Shown: piece after piece, positions 1-7,373 of the stretch
How the letters are laid out: each line of letters opens with the position of its first letter
Position numbering within the stretch: the first letter of the stretch is position 1
IMG/VR virus record: IMGVR_UViG_3300023181_000028
Span: 1-64,000 of that record
Origin: a virus
Reading direction: 5' to 3' (one strand)
DNA: 64,000 nt
Program-made: the position numbers and the translations under genes
The notes under the pieces: model-generated
Told to the model about the DNA's origin: nothing
Database searches by the model: none
Seen by the model: the letters and a program-made list of their open reading frames with translations, nothing else

Positions 1-99
1 TTGCTCAGAGTCCGTTAAATCAAACATGAAGTTTAATACATTCACTTTCTTCTCAATAGAAGATTCTTTTATGGATATTGATTTATTCATAGTTTGCAT
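1..99 (-). CDS. Partial small early protein (5' end only)
   Basis: An open frame starts at ATG 99 (or the second ATG at 90, three codons later) and runs off the left edge after 33 residues, starting MQTMNKSISIKESS. It is a lysine- and serine-rich N-terminus with no recognisable domain. It is the downstream neighbour of the small minus-strand genes to its right. The function is unknown, and the rest of the gene lies outside the window. Confidence 0.5.
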   Translation of the reverse strand, partial: MQTMNKSISIKESSIEKKVNVLNFMFDLTDSEQ

Positions 100-183
100 T
101 TTACTGACTACGGCTCTCCGTACTCGCTTTGATTTACTTAGCGGTAAAGATTGCCATAGCAGTGGTTAGGAAGAGGTTGCCAT

Positions 184-501
184 TTACTTAGTTTGACCTC
201 TCTGTTTAGCCATTAATTCAAGTCTTTCCTGAAACTTACTTTTATAGGTTTTTCTTTCTTTTCTGTCCTCAATTGCACTCGAAACCGACACCGCAATTAT
301 GCAAAATATTAGCCATGCTATACAGATGAATACAGTCCAAACACTCCACCAATTAAATGGCCTGTCCTTTACGAGGTATAAAATAAATTCAATTAATGCC
401 CATGCCGGACTTAATACAATTCCGATGTATGCTAAAATCATTGATACGCTTAATACTACTATTTTCATTTTTTGTTTATTTTTTATTTGGTTAATACTCA
501 T
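184..501 (-). CDS. Small membrane protein, two TM segments
   Basis: A 105-residue protein starting MSINQIKNK. A GTG at 513 is in frame, but ATG 501 is preferred because a GGTGGGG purine-rich tract lies just upstream. Two hydrophobic segments (about residues 13-35 and 48-70) are followed by a charged, Lys/Arg/Glu-rich cytoplasmic-type tail. It is probably an inner-membrane protein made early in infection. No family is recognised. Confidence 0.6.
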   Translation of the reverse strand: MSINQIKNKQKMKIVVLSVSMILAYIGIVLSPAWALIEFILYLVKDRPFNWWSVWTVFICIAWLIFCIIAVSVSSAIEDRKERKTYKSKFQERLELMAKQRGQTK

Positions 502-533
502 TTTACACCCCACCGATTAGGGCGGGGAGGGGG

Positions 534-794
534 TTAAAAAACTTCGAAGTTATCTTCAAAGTACTGTTTTGCCACAAGCCATTGATCGTTGTGGTTTTTA
601 GGATTCCTGGCGATCATATCACCAATTTTAGGGCTTCCGTTTTTTAAATCCACATCAGACACGGAAACTTTAAATTCTGTTTCCGTCATTATGTGAGGGT
701 GTTTGTCTTGGTTAAAAGCTGTAATGTCAGCTTCTGTAACCTTTCTCATTTCTGCAATTTGAGACCTTTTGAATTGTTTGAACTCGTTCATCAT
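534..794 (-). CDS. Hypothetical early protein (86 aa)
   Basis: A small acidic/basic soluble protein with start MMNEFKQFKR (two adjacent ATGs). It has no transmembrane segment or known motif. It sits in the same minus-strand row of short genes as its neighbours, spaced by 25-35 nt, which fits a polycistronic early message. The function is unknown. Confidence 0.6.
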   Translation of the reverse strand: MMNEFKQFKRSQIAEMRKVTEADITAFNQDKHPHIMTETEFKVSVSDVDLKNGSPKIGDMIARNPKNHNDQWLVAKQYFEDNFEVF

Positions 795-819
795 TTCTAT
801 TTTTAAGGGTTATTACTCG

Positions 820-1149
820 TTAATGGGGGTCTACTGATCCCTCTTGTTTTATTGATTTGAATTTGATGTATAGTTCAGCGGTGGTGTAAAATCGTTTATA
901 AGCTCCATCATTATGAGATAATTTATATTTAGCTGTAAAGGACCACGTGTCGCTAAAGTCTCTAATGAGATTATCATCACACCACTCAGCAAACTCACAC
1001 GCATCATTCGGCATAGATTCAGCGGCTCGGAAGCCTTTAGACCATGCGATACGATTGTTCTCTACAAACACAGCGTTACTTGCGTAGTCGCTATCTGGAT
1101 ACGCTACCTTAGCCATCCTTTCCAATTCTTCTTTACTTGTTTTTTCCAT
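820..1149 (-). CDS. Hypothetical early protein (109 aa)
   Basis: The sequence holds a pattern typical of phage 'AAxxxW-GFRAAE' proteins: a central RIAWSKGFRAAES segment and an aromatic C-terminal half (WSFTAKYKLSHNDG). No catalytic motif is visible. It overlaps the 3' end of the upstream gene at 1133-1399 by 17 nt, which suggests translational coupling. The function is unknown. Confidence 0.6.
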   Translation of the reverse strand: MEKTSKEELERMAKVAYPDSDYASNAVFVENNRIAWSKGFRAAESMPNDACEFAEWCDDNLIRDFSDTWSFTAKYKLSHNDGAYKRFYTTAELYIKFKSIKQEGSVDPH

Positions 1150-1399
1150 TGCGTGCTTTTTTACGTTTGTGTCCTTTACGATTGTTTTGTTTGCGGGATT
1201 TATTAAACTTACCCGGTAAATATTCTATTGGTGTTTCATGCCTGGCGCTAAATTTATATGCCTCAACAAATACTTTTGAATCGGCAGATATATCATCAAT
1301 CACCTCCACTTCTAAGCCTTGTTTTTCAATCTGCTTTTTTGCCATAATTGTTTCGGCCGCCAATAGCCCGGCACCGATCATGTAAATTTTCTTTTCCAT
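1133..1399 (-). CDS. Hypothetical protein with hydrophobic N-terminus and very basic tail
   Basis: An 88-residue protein. Residues 4-18 (IYMIGAGLLAAETIM) are hydrophobic and superficially resemble the start of a Rossmann or signal sequence. The last 25 residues are almost all Lys, Arg, Asn and Gly, which suggests nucleic-acid contact. It overlaps the next gene by 17 nt. No family is recognised, and the basic tail is the only functional hint. Confidence 0.55.
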   Translation of the reverse strand: MEKKIYMIGAGLLAAETIMAKKQIEKQGLEVEVIDDISADSKVFVEAYKFSARHETPIEYLPGKFNKSRKQNNRKGHKRKKARNGKNK

Positions 1400-1419
1400 T
1401 GCGTTTTATTTTCTGGTGA

Positions 1420-1725
1420 TTAAGCTTTAACTAATTTGTAAGTGCCTGCGAACTGATCCGGATAAACAAGTTCTTTTGCGCCAGACAATTTTTTATGTAT
1501 TACTTCATCAGTGAATAAATCACCTTGCGATGTTTTATAAACATTCACATACATCTCCTCCTGCGTTTCCTCTTTCTTATCGGCGCGGGATTCAGCGCAT
1601 ACTCTACATACTACGCGGCGCTTATGGCCTATAAACTCATTCTTACACTCTCTACATCTATTAGAGTAATTGCCGTTTTCACCTTCGAAGTCGGCTGTCC
1701 AGTTTCTGTCGCTTGTGTTATCCAT
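1420..1725 (-). CDS. Zinc-finger-like small protein
   Basis: A 101-residue protein with two CxxC pairs (CRECKNEF and CRVCAES, about residues 24-41) about 11 residues apart, the spacing of a treble-clef or zinc-ribbon knuckle. The C-terminal half lacks cysteines. It is probably a small zinc-binding early protein that touches DNA or a host protein. The target cannot be inferred. Confidence 0.6.
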   Translation of the reverse strand: MDNTSDRNWTADFEGENGNYSNRCRECKNEFIGHKRRVVCRVCAESRADKKEETQEEMYVNVYKTSQGDLFTDEVIHKKLSGAKELVYPDQFAGTYKLVKA

Positions 1726-1769
1726 TGGCGTTACTTGTTGGGAGGATTGCTTTGTATGGGGTCATAGCT

Positions 1770-1970
1770 TTATTCTGTTTCTAAGATTAAAAAATCAATA
1801 TGCCATTGTTCACCGTCTGGTAAATAAAATAGCTTCCCTCCATCAATATCAGCAACTTCGTTACTCTCAGAAACGTATGCATTTATCATACTTTTAAGAT
1901 CGTCCAAAAGGCTTTTATCTAAGTGACGTTCTGCGTAATCTGTTACGCCTATTAATTTTATCCTACTCAT
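1770..1970 (-). CDS. Hypothetical early protein (66 aa)
   Basis: A short acidic protein starting MSRIKLIGVTDYAERHL, with no membrane segment or known motif. Its ATG lies 2 nt after the stop of a possible 20-codon mini-ORF (1972-2034), so reinitiation is possible. Confidence 0.5.
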   Translation of the reverse strand: MSRIKLIGVTDYAERHLDKSLLDDLKSMINAYVSESNEVADIDGGKLFYLPDGEQWHIDFLILETE

Positions 1971-1971
1971 C

Positions 1972-2034
1972 CTATTTGTTTTTAGTGATTAGTTTAATCT
2001 TCGCCTTTACTTCGGCTGGTAGTGGTTTTTTCAT
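1972..2034 (-). CDS. Possible 20-residue mini-ORF
   Basis: ATG 2034 opens 20 codons (MKKPLPAEVKAK..., Lys-rich) ending in TAG just before the ATG of the next gene at 1970. It fills an otherwise empty gap in a tightly packed gene row. It could be a real tiny gene or a translational-coupling leader. The length is too short for confidence. Confidence 0.3.
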   Translation of the reverse strand: MKKPLPAEVKAKIKLITKNK

Positions 2035-2035
2035 G

Positions 2036-2272
2036 TTATAATTTAATTAACTGGATTTTCTTTATTTTATCAATACATCTGGGACAAGTAATATCACCTT
2101 TTTTTAAATGATACTTATTTTCAAACTCACACCCACTATCTCCAATACCATAAGCCTCGCCTTCACAAAAAGTTCTATGCGTTGCTGCCTCATAATCGTC
2201 AAGACACCATACTGTTTTTTTTCTTTTAATCCCATCGTCAGAAGATAGTATTTTAACTAATAAATGTTTCAT
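2036..2272 (-). CDS. Small Cys-containing protein (78 aa)
   Basis: This protein contains a CPRC pair near residue 65 and two further cysteines (C36 and C48 region), a layout consistent with one zinc site. It resembles the protein encoded at 3173-3445: both have a 'typical C/H, CxxC' arrangement near a basic C-terminus and may be distant relatives. The function is unknown. Confidence 0.55.
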   Translation of the reverse strand: MKHLLVKILSSDDGIKRKKTVWCLDDYEAATHRTFCEGEAYGIGDSGCEFENKYHLKKGDITCPRCIDKIKKIQLIKL

Positions 2273-2274
2273 CC

Positions 2275-2949
2275 TTATTTCTCTTTATTGGTTTGGTGGT
2301 ATTTGGTGAGGGCTGCTCTACACTTGTCAGTTACATCGTATAATAATCGCCGTGTTATTAAATCATGTAAGCTACCTGGAAATCTATCTTTGTGTTCAAC
2401 TGATTCAAGACGCTCTGATAACCCCTCTTCTTCGGCAACTTCAAAACAAGCTACGGTATTATTTAACGCCTCCGCCAACTCATCAGCACTCTGTTTTAAG
2501 GTGGTGTATTTATTTATAGCCTGCTCGATACCGACTTTGTTTGCATCAATAGTACTTGAAAGTAGGTTGCCACATTCGGACAGTTTCGCTTCCAACTCAG
2601 CAATGCGTTTATCCCGCTCGGCTAACTTGGTGGAGGCGTATTCGTCGCAAACTAATTTTACATTCTTCAACAATTTACCCTCTATTGTACCGTGCGTGTA
2701 GTAGTAGTTTGCGAAATGATATTTTAATTCAAAATCAGAATTAAGATTATTTCTGACTAATTCTAAAAAATATTCATTTTGTTCTGTATTGTTTTGCAAT
2801 GCAGGCTTATTAAATATCTCGTTAATCAGCTCAATCATTCTTGAATAGCTTATATCTCCTGAGAGCACCTGCTTTTCAAGATCTCGCATTCTTGATACCG
2901 TTAGCCTTTTATGCTCAGCACTCATTCCTTTGTTTGGTTCTTGGTTCAT
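2275..2949 (-). CDS. Coiled-coil protein, early region (224 aa)
   Basis: A largely helical protein. Residues about 110-165 form heptad-rich segments (AERDKRIAELEAKLSE, then TTLKQSADELAEALN) typical of the phage proteins that carry a long coiled coil. The C-terminus (FPGSLHDLITRRLLYDV) is globular-looking. It overlaps the next gene by 4 nt (ATGA type). It is probably oligomeric. No specific role is visible. Confidence 0.6.
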   Translation of the reverse strand: MNQEPNKGMSAEHKRLTVSRMRDLEKQVLSGDISYSRMIELINEIFNKPALQNNTEQNEYFLELVRNNLNSDFELKYHFANYYYTHGTIEGKLLKNVKLVCDEYASTKLAERDKRIAELEAKLSECGNLLSSTIDANKVGIEQAINKYTTLKQSADELAEALNNTVACFEVAEEEGLSERLESVEHKDRFPGSLHDLITRRLLYDVTDKCRAALTKYHQTNKEK

Positions 2950-3167
2950 GGTTTAGAGATTAATTTGTGTTTACTTTTAAAAGCTTTTATTTTTTCTAAC
3001 AACTTCGCCTTACTTTTTTCTTTATAATCAAGTATTTTTAAAATATCCGGCCCCTGAGAACCCCCTGAATAAGTATCACACATTACAATCCATTCACCAT
3101 CAGATTTAATAATGCGACCTCTAAAATAAAATTGTATTTTTTTGGTTCTTAAAATTATTTTTTCCAT
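2946..3167 (-). CDS. Hypothetical basic protein (73 aa)
   Basis: A small lysine-rich protein (pI clearly basic) with a beta-rich N-terminus and a Lys-rich helical C-terminus. Its stop overlaps the ATG of the gene at 2949, so the two are likely co-translated. No known motif. Confidence 0.55.
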   Translation of the reverse strand: MEKIILRTKKIQFYFRGRIIKSDGEWIVMCDTYSGGSQGPDILKILDYKEKSKAKLLEKIKAFKSKHKLISKP

Positions 3168-3172
3168 CCGTC

Positions 3173-3445
3173 TTACTTCTTTAAAATTAATAATACATTT
3201 TCTTTAATGCCATGAGAGGCAAGGCTAAGAAGACATTTTTTACACATGTTTCTTCTTTTAAGTATATCTTCTTTTTTTAAAATCAAATCAGTGCCACCTT
3301 CGAATCCAGATTCAGACAGAGGGTTGTAATTAAACCCTAATTCTCTACCACACAAAGAGTGTACAGTATGTATTTCCTTAGCTACGTGTGTTTTACCTTT
3401 TCCCCACACACTATAATCAGCTATTAAAGTGTAATTTAAGTCCAT
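3173..3445 (-). CDS. Small Cys-containing protein (90 aa)
   Basis: This protein contains HTVHSLCGRELGF and, near residue 68, a CKKC pair. Together these can make a single H/C zinc site of the type common in small phage proteins. Its first 10 nt overlap the 3' end of the upstream gene (3436-3633). The function is unknown. Confidence 0.55.
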   Translation of the reverse strand: MDLNYTLIADYSVWGKGKTHVAKEIHTVHSLCGRELGFNYNPLSESGFEGGTDLILKKEDILKRRNMCKKCLLSLASHGIKENVLLILKK

Positions 3446-3633
3446 TCTTGATTTTCGTTAAACTTACCAGTCTTTTTAGAATTAGAAAAAAGTGGTTTTA
3501 ATTTTTCTGCTTCAAATTCAGAAATCGAAATTCTAACACTTTCTTTTTTTGGTTCTTCAATATTTCCAAGTGTTAAAAAATAAGCCTCCCCAAATGTACC
3601 AAGATCTTGTTTATTCATTGAAACTACTATCAT
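3436..3633 (-). CDS. Hypothetical early protein (65 aa)
   Basis: The ATG at 3633 is used here; a second in-frame ATG (MNKQDLGTF) lies at 3618. The protein is mixed-charge with no motif. Upstream is a hairpin-containing leader (3677-3722) and then the 54-aa gene. Confidence 0.5.
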   Translation of the reverse strand: MIVVSMNKQDLGTFGEAYFLTLGNIEEPKKESVRISISEFEAEKLKPLFSNSKKTGKFNENQEWT

Positions 3634-3676
3634 TTTTTTATATTTTAAGTTTATATTTTTATTATCATTAAATTTT

Positions 3677-3722
3677 CTACACCCTCCGGCACACTTAGCG
3701 CGATCAGTTTAGTGGGGTGTAG
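3677..3722 (-). other. Hairpin between two early genes
   Basis: CTACACCC (3677-3684) is perfectly complementary to GGGTGTAG (3715-3722), with a 30-nt loop that can form an inner CACT/AGTG pairing. No U-run follows on either strand, so it is not an ordinary terminator. It may be an RNA processing or regulatory hairpin between the 54-aa gene and the gene at 3633. Confidence 0.35.
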
Positions 3723-3727
3723 TGGGG

Positions 3728-3892
3728 TCATTTTGATTGCTCCTCCAAAAGCTGTAAAACTTTGTCATAAGCAAGTATCTTCCCCCAATAAACACTTTCC
3801 ATTGAAGTGCCTGATGTTTGCTTTTTATATTCAATTTTCGCCTCATTCCTGAGTGCCTTGATTTTTTCGATTGTTGTTTTTTCTGGTGGCAT
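3728..3892 (-). CDS. Small helical protein (54 aa) behind an early promoter
   Basis: ATG 3892 opens 54 codons (MPPEKTTIEKIKALRNEAK... ending LQLLEEQSK). The product is a helix-rich, charged peptide. It is the first gene after an early-type promoter whose CG is 25 nt upstream of the ATG, which supports it as real despite its length. Confidence 0.6.
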   Translation of the reverse strand: MPPEKTTIEKIKALRNEAKIEYKKQTSGTSMESVYWGKILAYDKVLQLLEEQSK

Positions 3893-3910
3893 GAGTTATT
3901 ATTTAAACTT

Positions 3911-3949
3911 GTTTACGAATACAATTCATTAAGGTTGCGTTATTTTGCA
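3911..3949 (-). promoter_or_regulatory. Early-type promoter with TTGCA palindrome
   Basis: Read on the minus strand: TTGCA-N6-CGCAA palindrome, then CGCAACCTT (3939-3931), a 13-nt spacer and CGTAAAC (3917-3911). It drives the gene starting at 3892. It matches the bipartite motif seen before other early genes on both strands. Confidence 0.65.
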
Positions 3950-4509
3950 ATTTTCTTCTTAATCACTGAATTTATAGTTTCGGAGTAGCGCTTAGTGAAC
4001 AATTTAGCAAACGCGTCTATTACTTTAAAATCTGAATTAACAGCCTCCGTCCAATTTTTAGGTTTATCCCAAAGCTCTTTGTATTCCGCGCAAATAGATT
4101 TATAATTCGCCGCGCTTAAATATTCTGGGTGATAAGACAACATAGGATTGATTGTAAACACTTTCTTATCATAATTAGGTAGTAAGTATCCATTTTCAAT
4201 AAGATGCTTAAAATCCTCTCTAATTGATTTTACGTTCCCACTCAATTTTATACTAGGATTATACACAACATTTGCCGCCAAAACAGTTTCTTTAAAACTA
4301 ATTAATAAACGCGTGGAATATACAATCGTATTATCTGATTTAGATTGATATATAAGCCAGCTAAGCAAGGCAAATTCACTAGAAGGTAAATACATAGCGC
4401 AGTTAGTGAAATGCTTTGTAACCACCCTTGTTGTCTTTCCTCCGGTTAATTCCGGGAAATAAGGCAATGACTTAACCTGTGTAGATTCAATAGACTTAGT
4501 GTTAGCCAT
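3940..4509 (-). CDS. Winged-helix-like protein (189 aa)
   Basis: The segment FALLSWLIYQSKSDNTIVYSTRLL...VKSIREDFKHLIENGYLLP (about residues 47-115) has the pattern of an N-terminal winged-helix domain of phage or plasmid replication and regulatory proteins: a helix, a recognition-like helix and 'ENGYL' before the wing. It is therefore probably a DNA-binding protein, perhaps an early regulator. It overlaps the upstream gene by 8 nt. Sequence similarity to a named family is not certain. Confidence 0.5.
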   Translation of the reverse strand: MANTKSIESTQVKSLPYFPELTGGKTTRVVTKHFTNCAMYLPSSEFALLSWLIYQSKSDNTIVYSTRLLISFKETVLAANVVYNPSIKLSGNVKSIREDFKHLIENGYLLPNYDKKVFTINPMLSYHPEYLSAANYKSICAEYKELWDKPKNWTEAVNSDFKVIDAFAKLFTKRYSETINSVIKKKIAK

Positions 4510-4753
4510 CTATTTCATCCGCCCCTCTGCCGGAATACTTCAATCCATTATTTATAACAAATCCAGATGGATCTATATAAACCTCTCCTTCTTTACACAA
4601 TTCACCATTAACAGTGATTGTCCTTGCACCAGATACATATATTCTATGTGCTAAAAGATAAGCGTCTATTGCCGTGGCAACTTCATCTCCTGTTAATGAT
4701 ACTTCAACTCCTGGGCCATATTCAGATTGACCTCTTCCATATTTTACAGTCAT
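4502..4753 (-). CDS. Hypothetical protein (83 aa)
   Basis: A beta-rich, Gly- and Val-rich small protein (EVSLTGDEVATAIDAYLLAHRIYVSGARTITVNGELC). The 'AIDAYLLAHRIYVSGARTI' stretch is of the type seen in small phage proteins of unknown role. It overlaps both neighbours by 4-8 nt, so it is part of one message. Confidence 0.55.
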   Translation of the reverse strand: MTVKYGRGQSEYGPGVEVSLTGDEVATAIDAYLLAHRIYVSGARTITVNGELCKEGEVYIDPSGFVINNGLKYSGRGADEIDG

Positions 4754-4941
4754 AACTTCTGAAATAAAGCGTTCAACACCTTTAACTCAACCTGTATATT
4801 ATTTATACATTTTGATATTTCCTTTTTTAAATAGGATTTATCCTTCACAGTTTCTTTAACAGTGGTGTTAGGGCTTCTTTTAGCTTTAGCCTCAGTTACA
4901 AATTTGCCAGTCTTAGCTGAACGATTAATTGTTTTTTTCAT
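4750..4941 (-). CDS. Basic small protein (63 aa)
   Basis: The N-terminal half (MKKTINRSAKTGKFVTEAKAKRSPNTT) resembles the 'RSAKTGKFV(T/S)xxxAxxxPxTT' signature found in many small phage and bacterial proteins. The C-terminal half is a predicted helix with leucine spacing. The function is unknown. Its stop overlaps the next start. Confidence 0.6.
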   Translation of the reverse strand: MKKTINRSAKTGKFVTEAKAKRSPNTTVKETVKDKSYLKKEISKCINNIQVELKVLNALFQKL

Positions 4942-4952
4942 GGTTATTTATT

Positions 4953-5267
4953 TTAATTATCTTCTAAATTAGGGTTATTTTTAACCTTATCCAGCCATTT
5001 CCAGAAGGGGTCTTCCCTCATAATGATAGGATATTCACAATTAGTTCCGTGTGTAATAGCGTCAGATTTTGACTCTATAATAGCTATTAAAAGCCATTCC
5101 GCTCCCGTGAAATCGCGCGGAGTACCTAAATCATTAGCATCAATACATTTCTGCTTAATCCTTACTAAATCATCAACAATTGACTTCAATTTCCTTTGGC
5201 ATCTGCAAATACCGAAATAATAAGTTAAAATGTTTCCTATTTTATGCCATTCCTTATTATCTACCAT
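4953..5267 (-). CDS. Hypothetical protein (104 aa)
   Basis: A mostly helical protein with a cysteine near the centre (IKQKCIDANDLGTPRDF) and C-terminal acidic residues. No motif is recognised. It abuts the upstream gene (5268) with no intergenic space. Confidence 0.5.
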   Translation of the reverse strand: MVDNKEWHKIGNILTYYFGICRCQRKLKSIVDDLVRIKQKCIDANDLGTPRDFTGAEWLLIAIIESKSDAITHGTNCEYPIIMREDPFWKWLDKVKNNPNLEDN

Positions 5268-5564
5268 CTATACAGTTTGTAATTGTTCTTCTTTAATTTG
5301 TTCTTTAATATTCTCAAGTACATCCGCCGCGAATGTATCATCCAACTTTCGAAATTTTTCAGAATTAAACCTATACCTTTCTCCAACGATATTCGTTTGA
5401 TTAAAACCTACAAGGTAAACAGATCTATTATTAGGCATTCCGTCGCAAATATAAATTTCACCCTTAATAGGAAAAACTGTACCTGTCGGCGCGGATATTC
5501 CGGAAATCATACATTTGCCTAAAAATGCCTCAATACAAACCACGCGATCTCCCTGCTTAAACAT
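5268..5564 (-). CDS. SH3-like beta-barrel small protein (98 aa)
   Basis: FKQGDRVVCIEAFLGKCMIS...GTVFPIKGEIYICDG...VYLVGF has the alternating pattern of small SH3-like phage proteins that begin 'GDRVVCI'. It is likely a small adaptor of unknown partner. It abuts its neighbour. Confidence 0.5.
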   Translation of the reverse strand: MFKQGDRVVCIEAFLGKCMISGISAPTGTVFPIKGEIYICDGMPNNRSVYLVGFNQTNIVGERYRFNSEKFRKLDDTFAADVLENIKEQIKEEQLQTV

Positions 5565-5570
5565 AATCTT

Positions 5571-5852
5571 TTAAATTTTAGTATATTTTCGTTTAAACTG
5601 AGATACCACCATATCTCTCTCCCACCTACTTAACTTGCTTTTCTTTTCAAGAATTAATTTATATTCCTCGACTAAATTAACCTGTGGCATAGGACGGGAA
5701 TAATTACTTCCACCTATTCCTGACATAGCCATCATCATAGATGCCATCATAAGCATTTTAGGAGTCCGGCGGCTAGTGGGATGTTCTATTTCAGAATACC
5801 TCTCTCCATTAATTTCAAATACCCCATCATCTATTAAAGTTATACCTTCCAT
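5571..5852 (-). CDS. Hypothetical protein, Met-rich segment (93 aa)
   Basis: It starts with a beta segment (ITLIDDGVFEINGERYSEIEHP), followed by a strongly methionine-rich patch (KMLMMASMMMAMS, about residues 32-45) and a basic C-terminus. The Met-rich patch could be a membrane or interaction element. It follows an early-type promoter directly. The function is unknown. Confidence 0.5.
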   Translation of the reverse strand: MEGITLIDDGVFEINGERYSEIEHPTSRRTPKMLMMASMMMAMSGIGGSNYSRPMPQVNLVEEYKLILEKKSKLSRWERDMVVSQFKRKYTKI

Positions 5853-5867
5853 AATATTTTTTCTTAT

Positions 5868-5897
5868 TTATACCCTATCTACTATGTAAAGGTTGCA
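5868..5897 (-). promoter_or_regulatory. Early-type promoter (variant)
   Basis: On the minus strand: TGCAACCTT (5897-5889), 13 nt, then GGGTATAA instead of CGTTAAA. It lies 16-45 nt before the start at 5852. The conserved half is exact and the second half is degenerate. Confidence 0.5.
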
Positions 5898-5901
5898 AAA
5901 A

Positions 5902-6474
5902 TTATTCTTTAGCCCTTAATTTATCTCTCCACGCATTATTTACCCGCTGGTTGACCTTATTAAGATCCTTTAAATACATCATTTTATTACTAATCCGGCG
6001 CTTCTTTTCAACTTCTGGCGGAATAATAGACTTATGTTTCTTAGGCTTGTTTTTAGATTTATTATGAGGCTTACGCTCTTTTGGGTTCTTTTTAGTTCTA
6101 CCCTTTTTATCCTTAGCATAAGGATTATATACTTTTAATTGAATATTGTAAAACGGACTTAGCTTATTAATTTCCCTTTGTTCCAAATCATATAGCCTAC
6201 TCCGGTCAAATCCGGCCATATATTCTAAATGACGCTCAAAAACAAAATTATCTAATCCATGTAAGTCGAAATCAGCTTGAAGTTTATAATTGGAATGCTT
6301 TTTATGACTCAGGGCTAGTTTATGGCAATCAAACCTTCTTTCAAAATTGCCAGTGCTTCCAATGTAAATGTTATTGTTAACCACGCACCGAATAATGTAA
6401 ATCCCTGATCTGTATCCGATATATTTCTTCTTCAATATCTTTCCAAGCAATCTATCGTAAACTACATCAGCCAT
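5902..6474 (-). CDS. GIY-YIG homing-type endonuclease
   Basis: The N-terminal domain carries the GIY-YIG signature: SGIYIIRC (about residues 23-30) and IYIGSTGNFERRFDCH (about residues 36-51). The expected Arg and a downstream Glu (LEQREINKLSP) follow. The C-terminal half is extremely Lys/Arg/Asn-rich (KDKKGRTKKNPKERKPHNKSK) and looks like a DNA-binding tail. The family cleaves DNA, often as free-standing mobile nucleases in phage genomes. It is not nested in an intron here. It is encoded in the early region. Confidence 0.8.
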   Translation of the reverse strand: MADVVYDRLLGKILKKKYIGYRSGIYIIRCVVNNNIYIGSTGNFERRFDCHKLALSHKKHSNYKLQADFDLHGLDNFVFERHLEYMAGFDRSRLYDLEQREINKLSPFYNIQLKVYNPYAKDKKGRTKKNPKERKPHNKSKNKPKKHKSIIPPEVEKKRRISNKMMYLKDLNKVNQRVNNAWRDKLRAKE

Positions 6475-6523
6475 AGGATAATTAATAAGGTGGGGTAAAA
6501 TGATTCAAAAAGTGAACATTGTG

Positions 6524-7252
6524 TTAAAATCTATATTTATTGCAGCTTACAGCCATTACATAACCATTATGATAGTAAGAGTTTGGAATATCTTCCAGCA
6601 ACACTTTTACCTGATTCATGTTAGACGTTTTGATTATTTCTTTTCTGCCGTTAACGCAGAGAATAGAATTACTTTTCTTTAATTCTTTGATTCTATTATG
6701 TGCGGAACCAACGCTGCACCCTAACATGGATGCTATTTTACTCATAGATATGCTCATTAAGTCTTTTTCACCAGGTAACTTGTCTACATCTATATTCTTT
6801 CTTTTAACTGTCCTCTGAGCAGCTTTATATGAATTTAGATTTTGTGGGGTATGAAGGTCAAGGCTTAACTGCTTGTATCTATTAAATTGATTTTGCTTAT
6901 TCTTGAGAACTAGCAATTGAAGATCTTTGAATATTTGTTTTATACTATCAGCTATCTCAAACTTAACTATCACCTTTTTCTTATTGTGGTCAAACTTATT
7001 CAGCTTAACGAATAATAAATTCTTGCCGTGCATTTTACACCACCCGCTATTCAGAAATGATTTAATGTACTTACGGACGGCAGAAAGGCTTAGTCCAGAT
7101 TTTTCAGCTAATGATTTTTGGGTGTAATTGAAAACACAGGAATTAGAATAAAAAGACTTTAAATACAAAAACGCTGATAAATCTTTTAATCTTCCGCTTT
7201 TAGCGATAGCAATGAGATTTATTTTATTAATGTCTAAAGACCGATTATTCAC
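6524..7252 (-). CDS. Two-HTH DNA-binding protein (candidate operator-binding regulator or initiator)
   Basis: A 242-residue protein starting at GTG 7252. It has two helix-turn-helix motifs: residues ~43-70 (TQKSLAEKSGLSLSAVRKYIKS) and residues ~167-200 (MSKIASMLGCSVGSAHNRIKELK), joined by a basic linker. The layout is of the kind seen in phage replication initiators or transcription regulators. Immediately upstream is the pair of 15-bp TTACA-N5-TGTAA palindromes (7259-7311), 7 nt before the start codon. Autoregulation is therefore plausible, and this protein is the best candidate ligand for the four operator pairs. This is inference, not shown. Confidence 0.65.
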   Translation of the reverse strand: MNNRSLDINKINLIAIAKSGRLKDLSAFLYLKSFYSNSCVFNYTQKSLAEKSGLSLSAVRKYIKSFLNSGWCKMHGKNLLFVKLNKFDHNKKKVIVKFEIADSIKQIFKDLQLLVLKNKQNQFNRYKQLSLDLHTPQNLNSYKAAQRTVKRKNIDVDKLPGEKDLMSISMSKIASMLGCSVGSAHNRIKELKKSNSILCVNGRKEIIKTSNMNQVKVLLEDIPNSYYHNGYVMAVSCNKYRF

Positions 7253-7258
7253 TTTCTA

Positions 7259-7311
7259 TTACAATTTTTGTAAGGATTTGTGATTTTTTGATTCTATTAC
7301 AGATTTTGTAA
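7259..7311. promoter_or_regulatory. Paired palindromic operator (pair 1)
   Basis: Two perfect copies of TTACA-N5-TGTAA at 7259-7273 and 7297-7311, starting exactly 38 bp apart, separated by 23 bp. They sit 7-60 nt upstream of the two-HTH gene's GTG start at 7252 and downstream of the terminator region at 7322. This is one of four such pairs in the window. The likely role is an operator. Confidence 0.75.
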
Positions 7312-7321
7312 TAAAAAAGAA

Positions 7322-7373
7322 ACCCTCACCTTTTGTTTTCTCTGTGTTCAGCAAAGAAGTGCTTGGTGAGGGT
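7322..7373 (-). terminator. Terminator with long loop
   Basis: ACCCTCACC (7322-7330) pairs with GGTGAGGGT (7365-7373). On the minus strand the stem is followed by TTTCTTTTTTATT, so it reads as a terminator for the lipoprotein operon upstream. The 34-nt loop contains half of a second inverted repeat (see the pseudoknot candidate). Confidence 0.55.
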
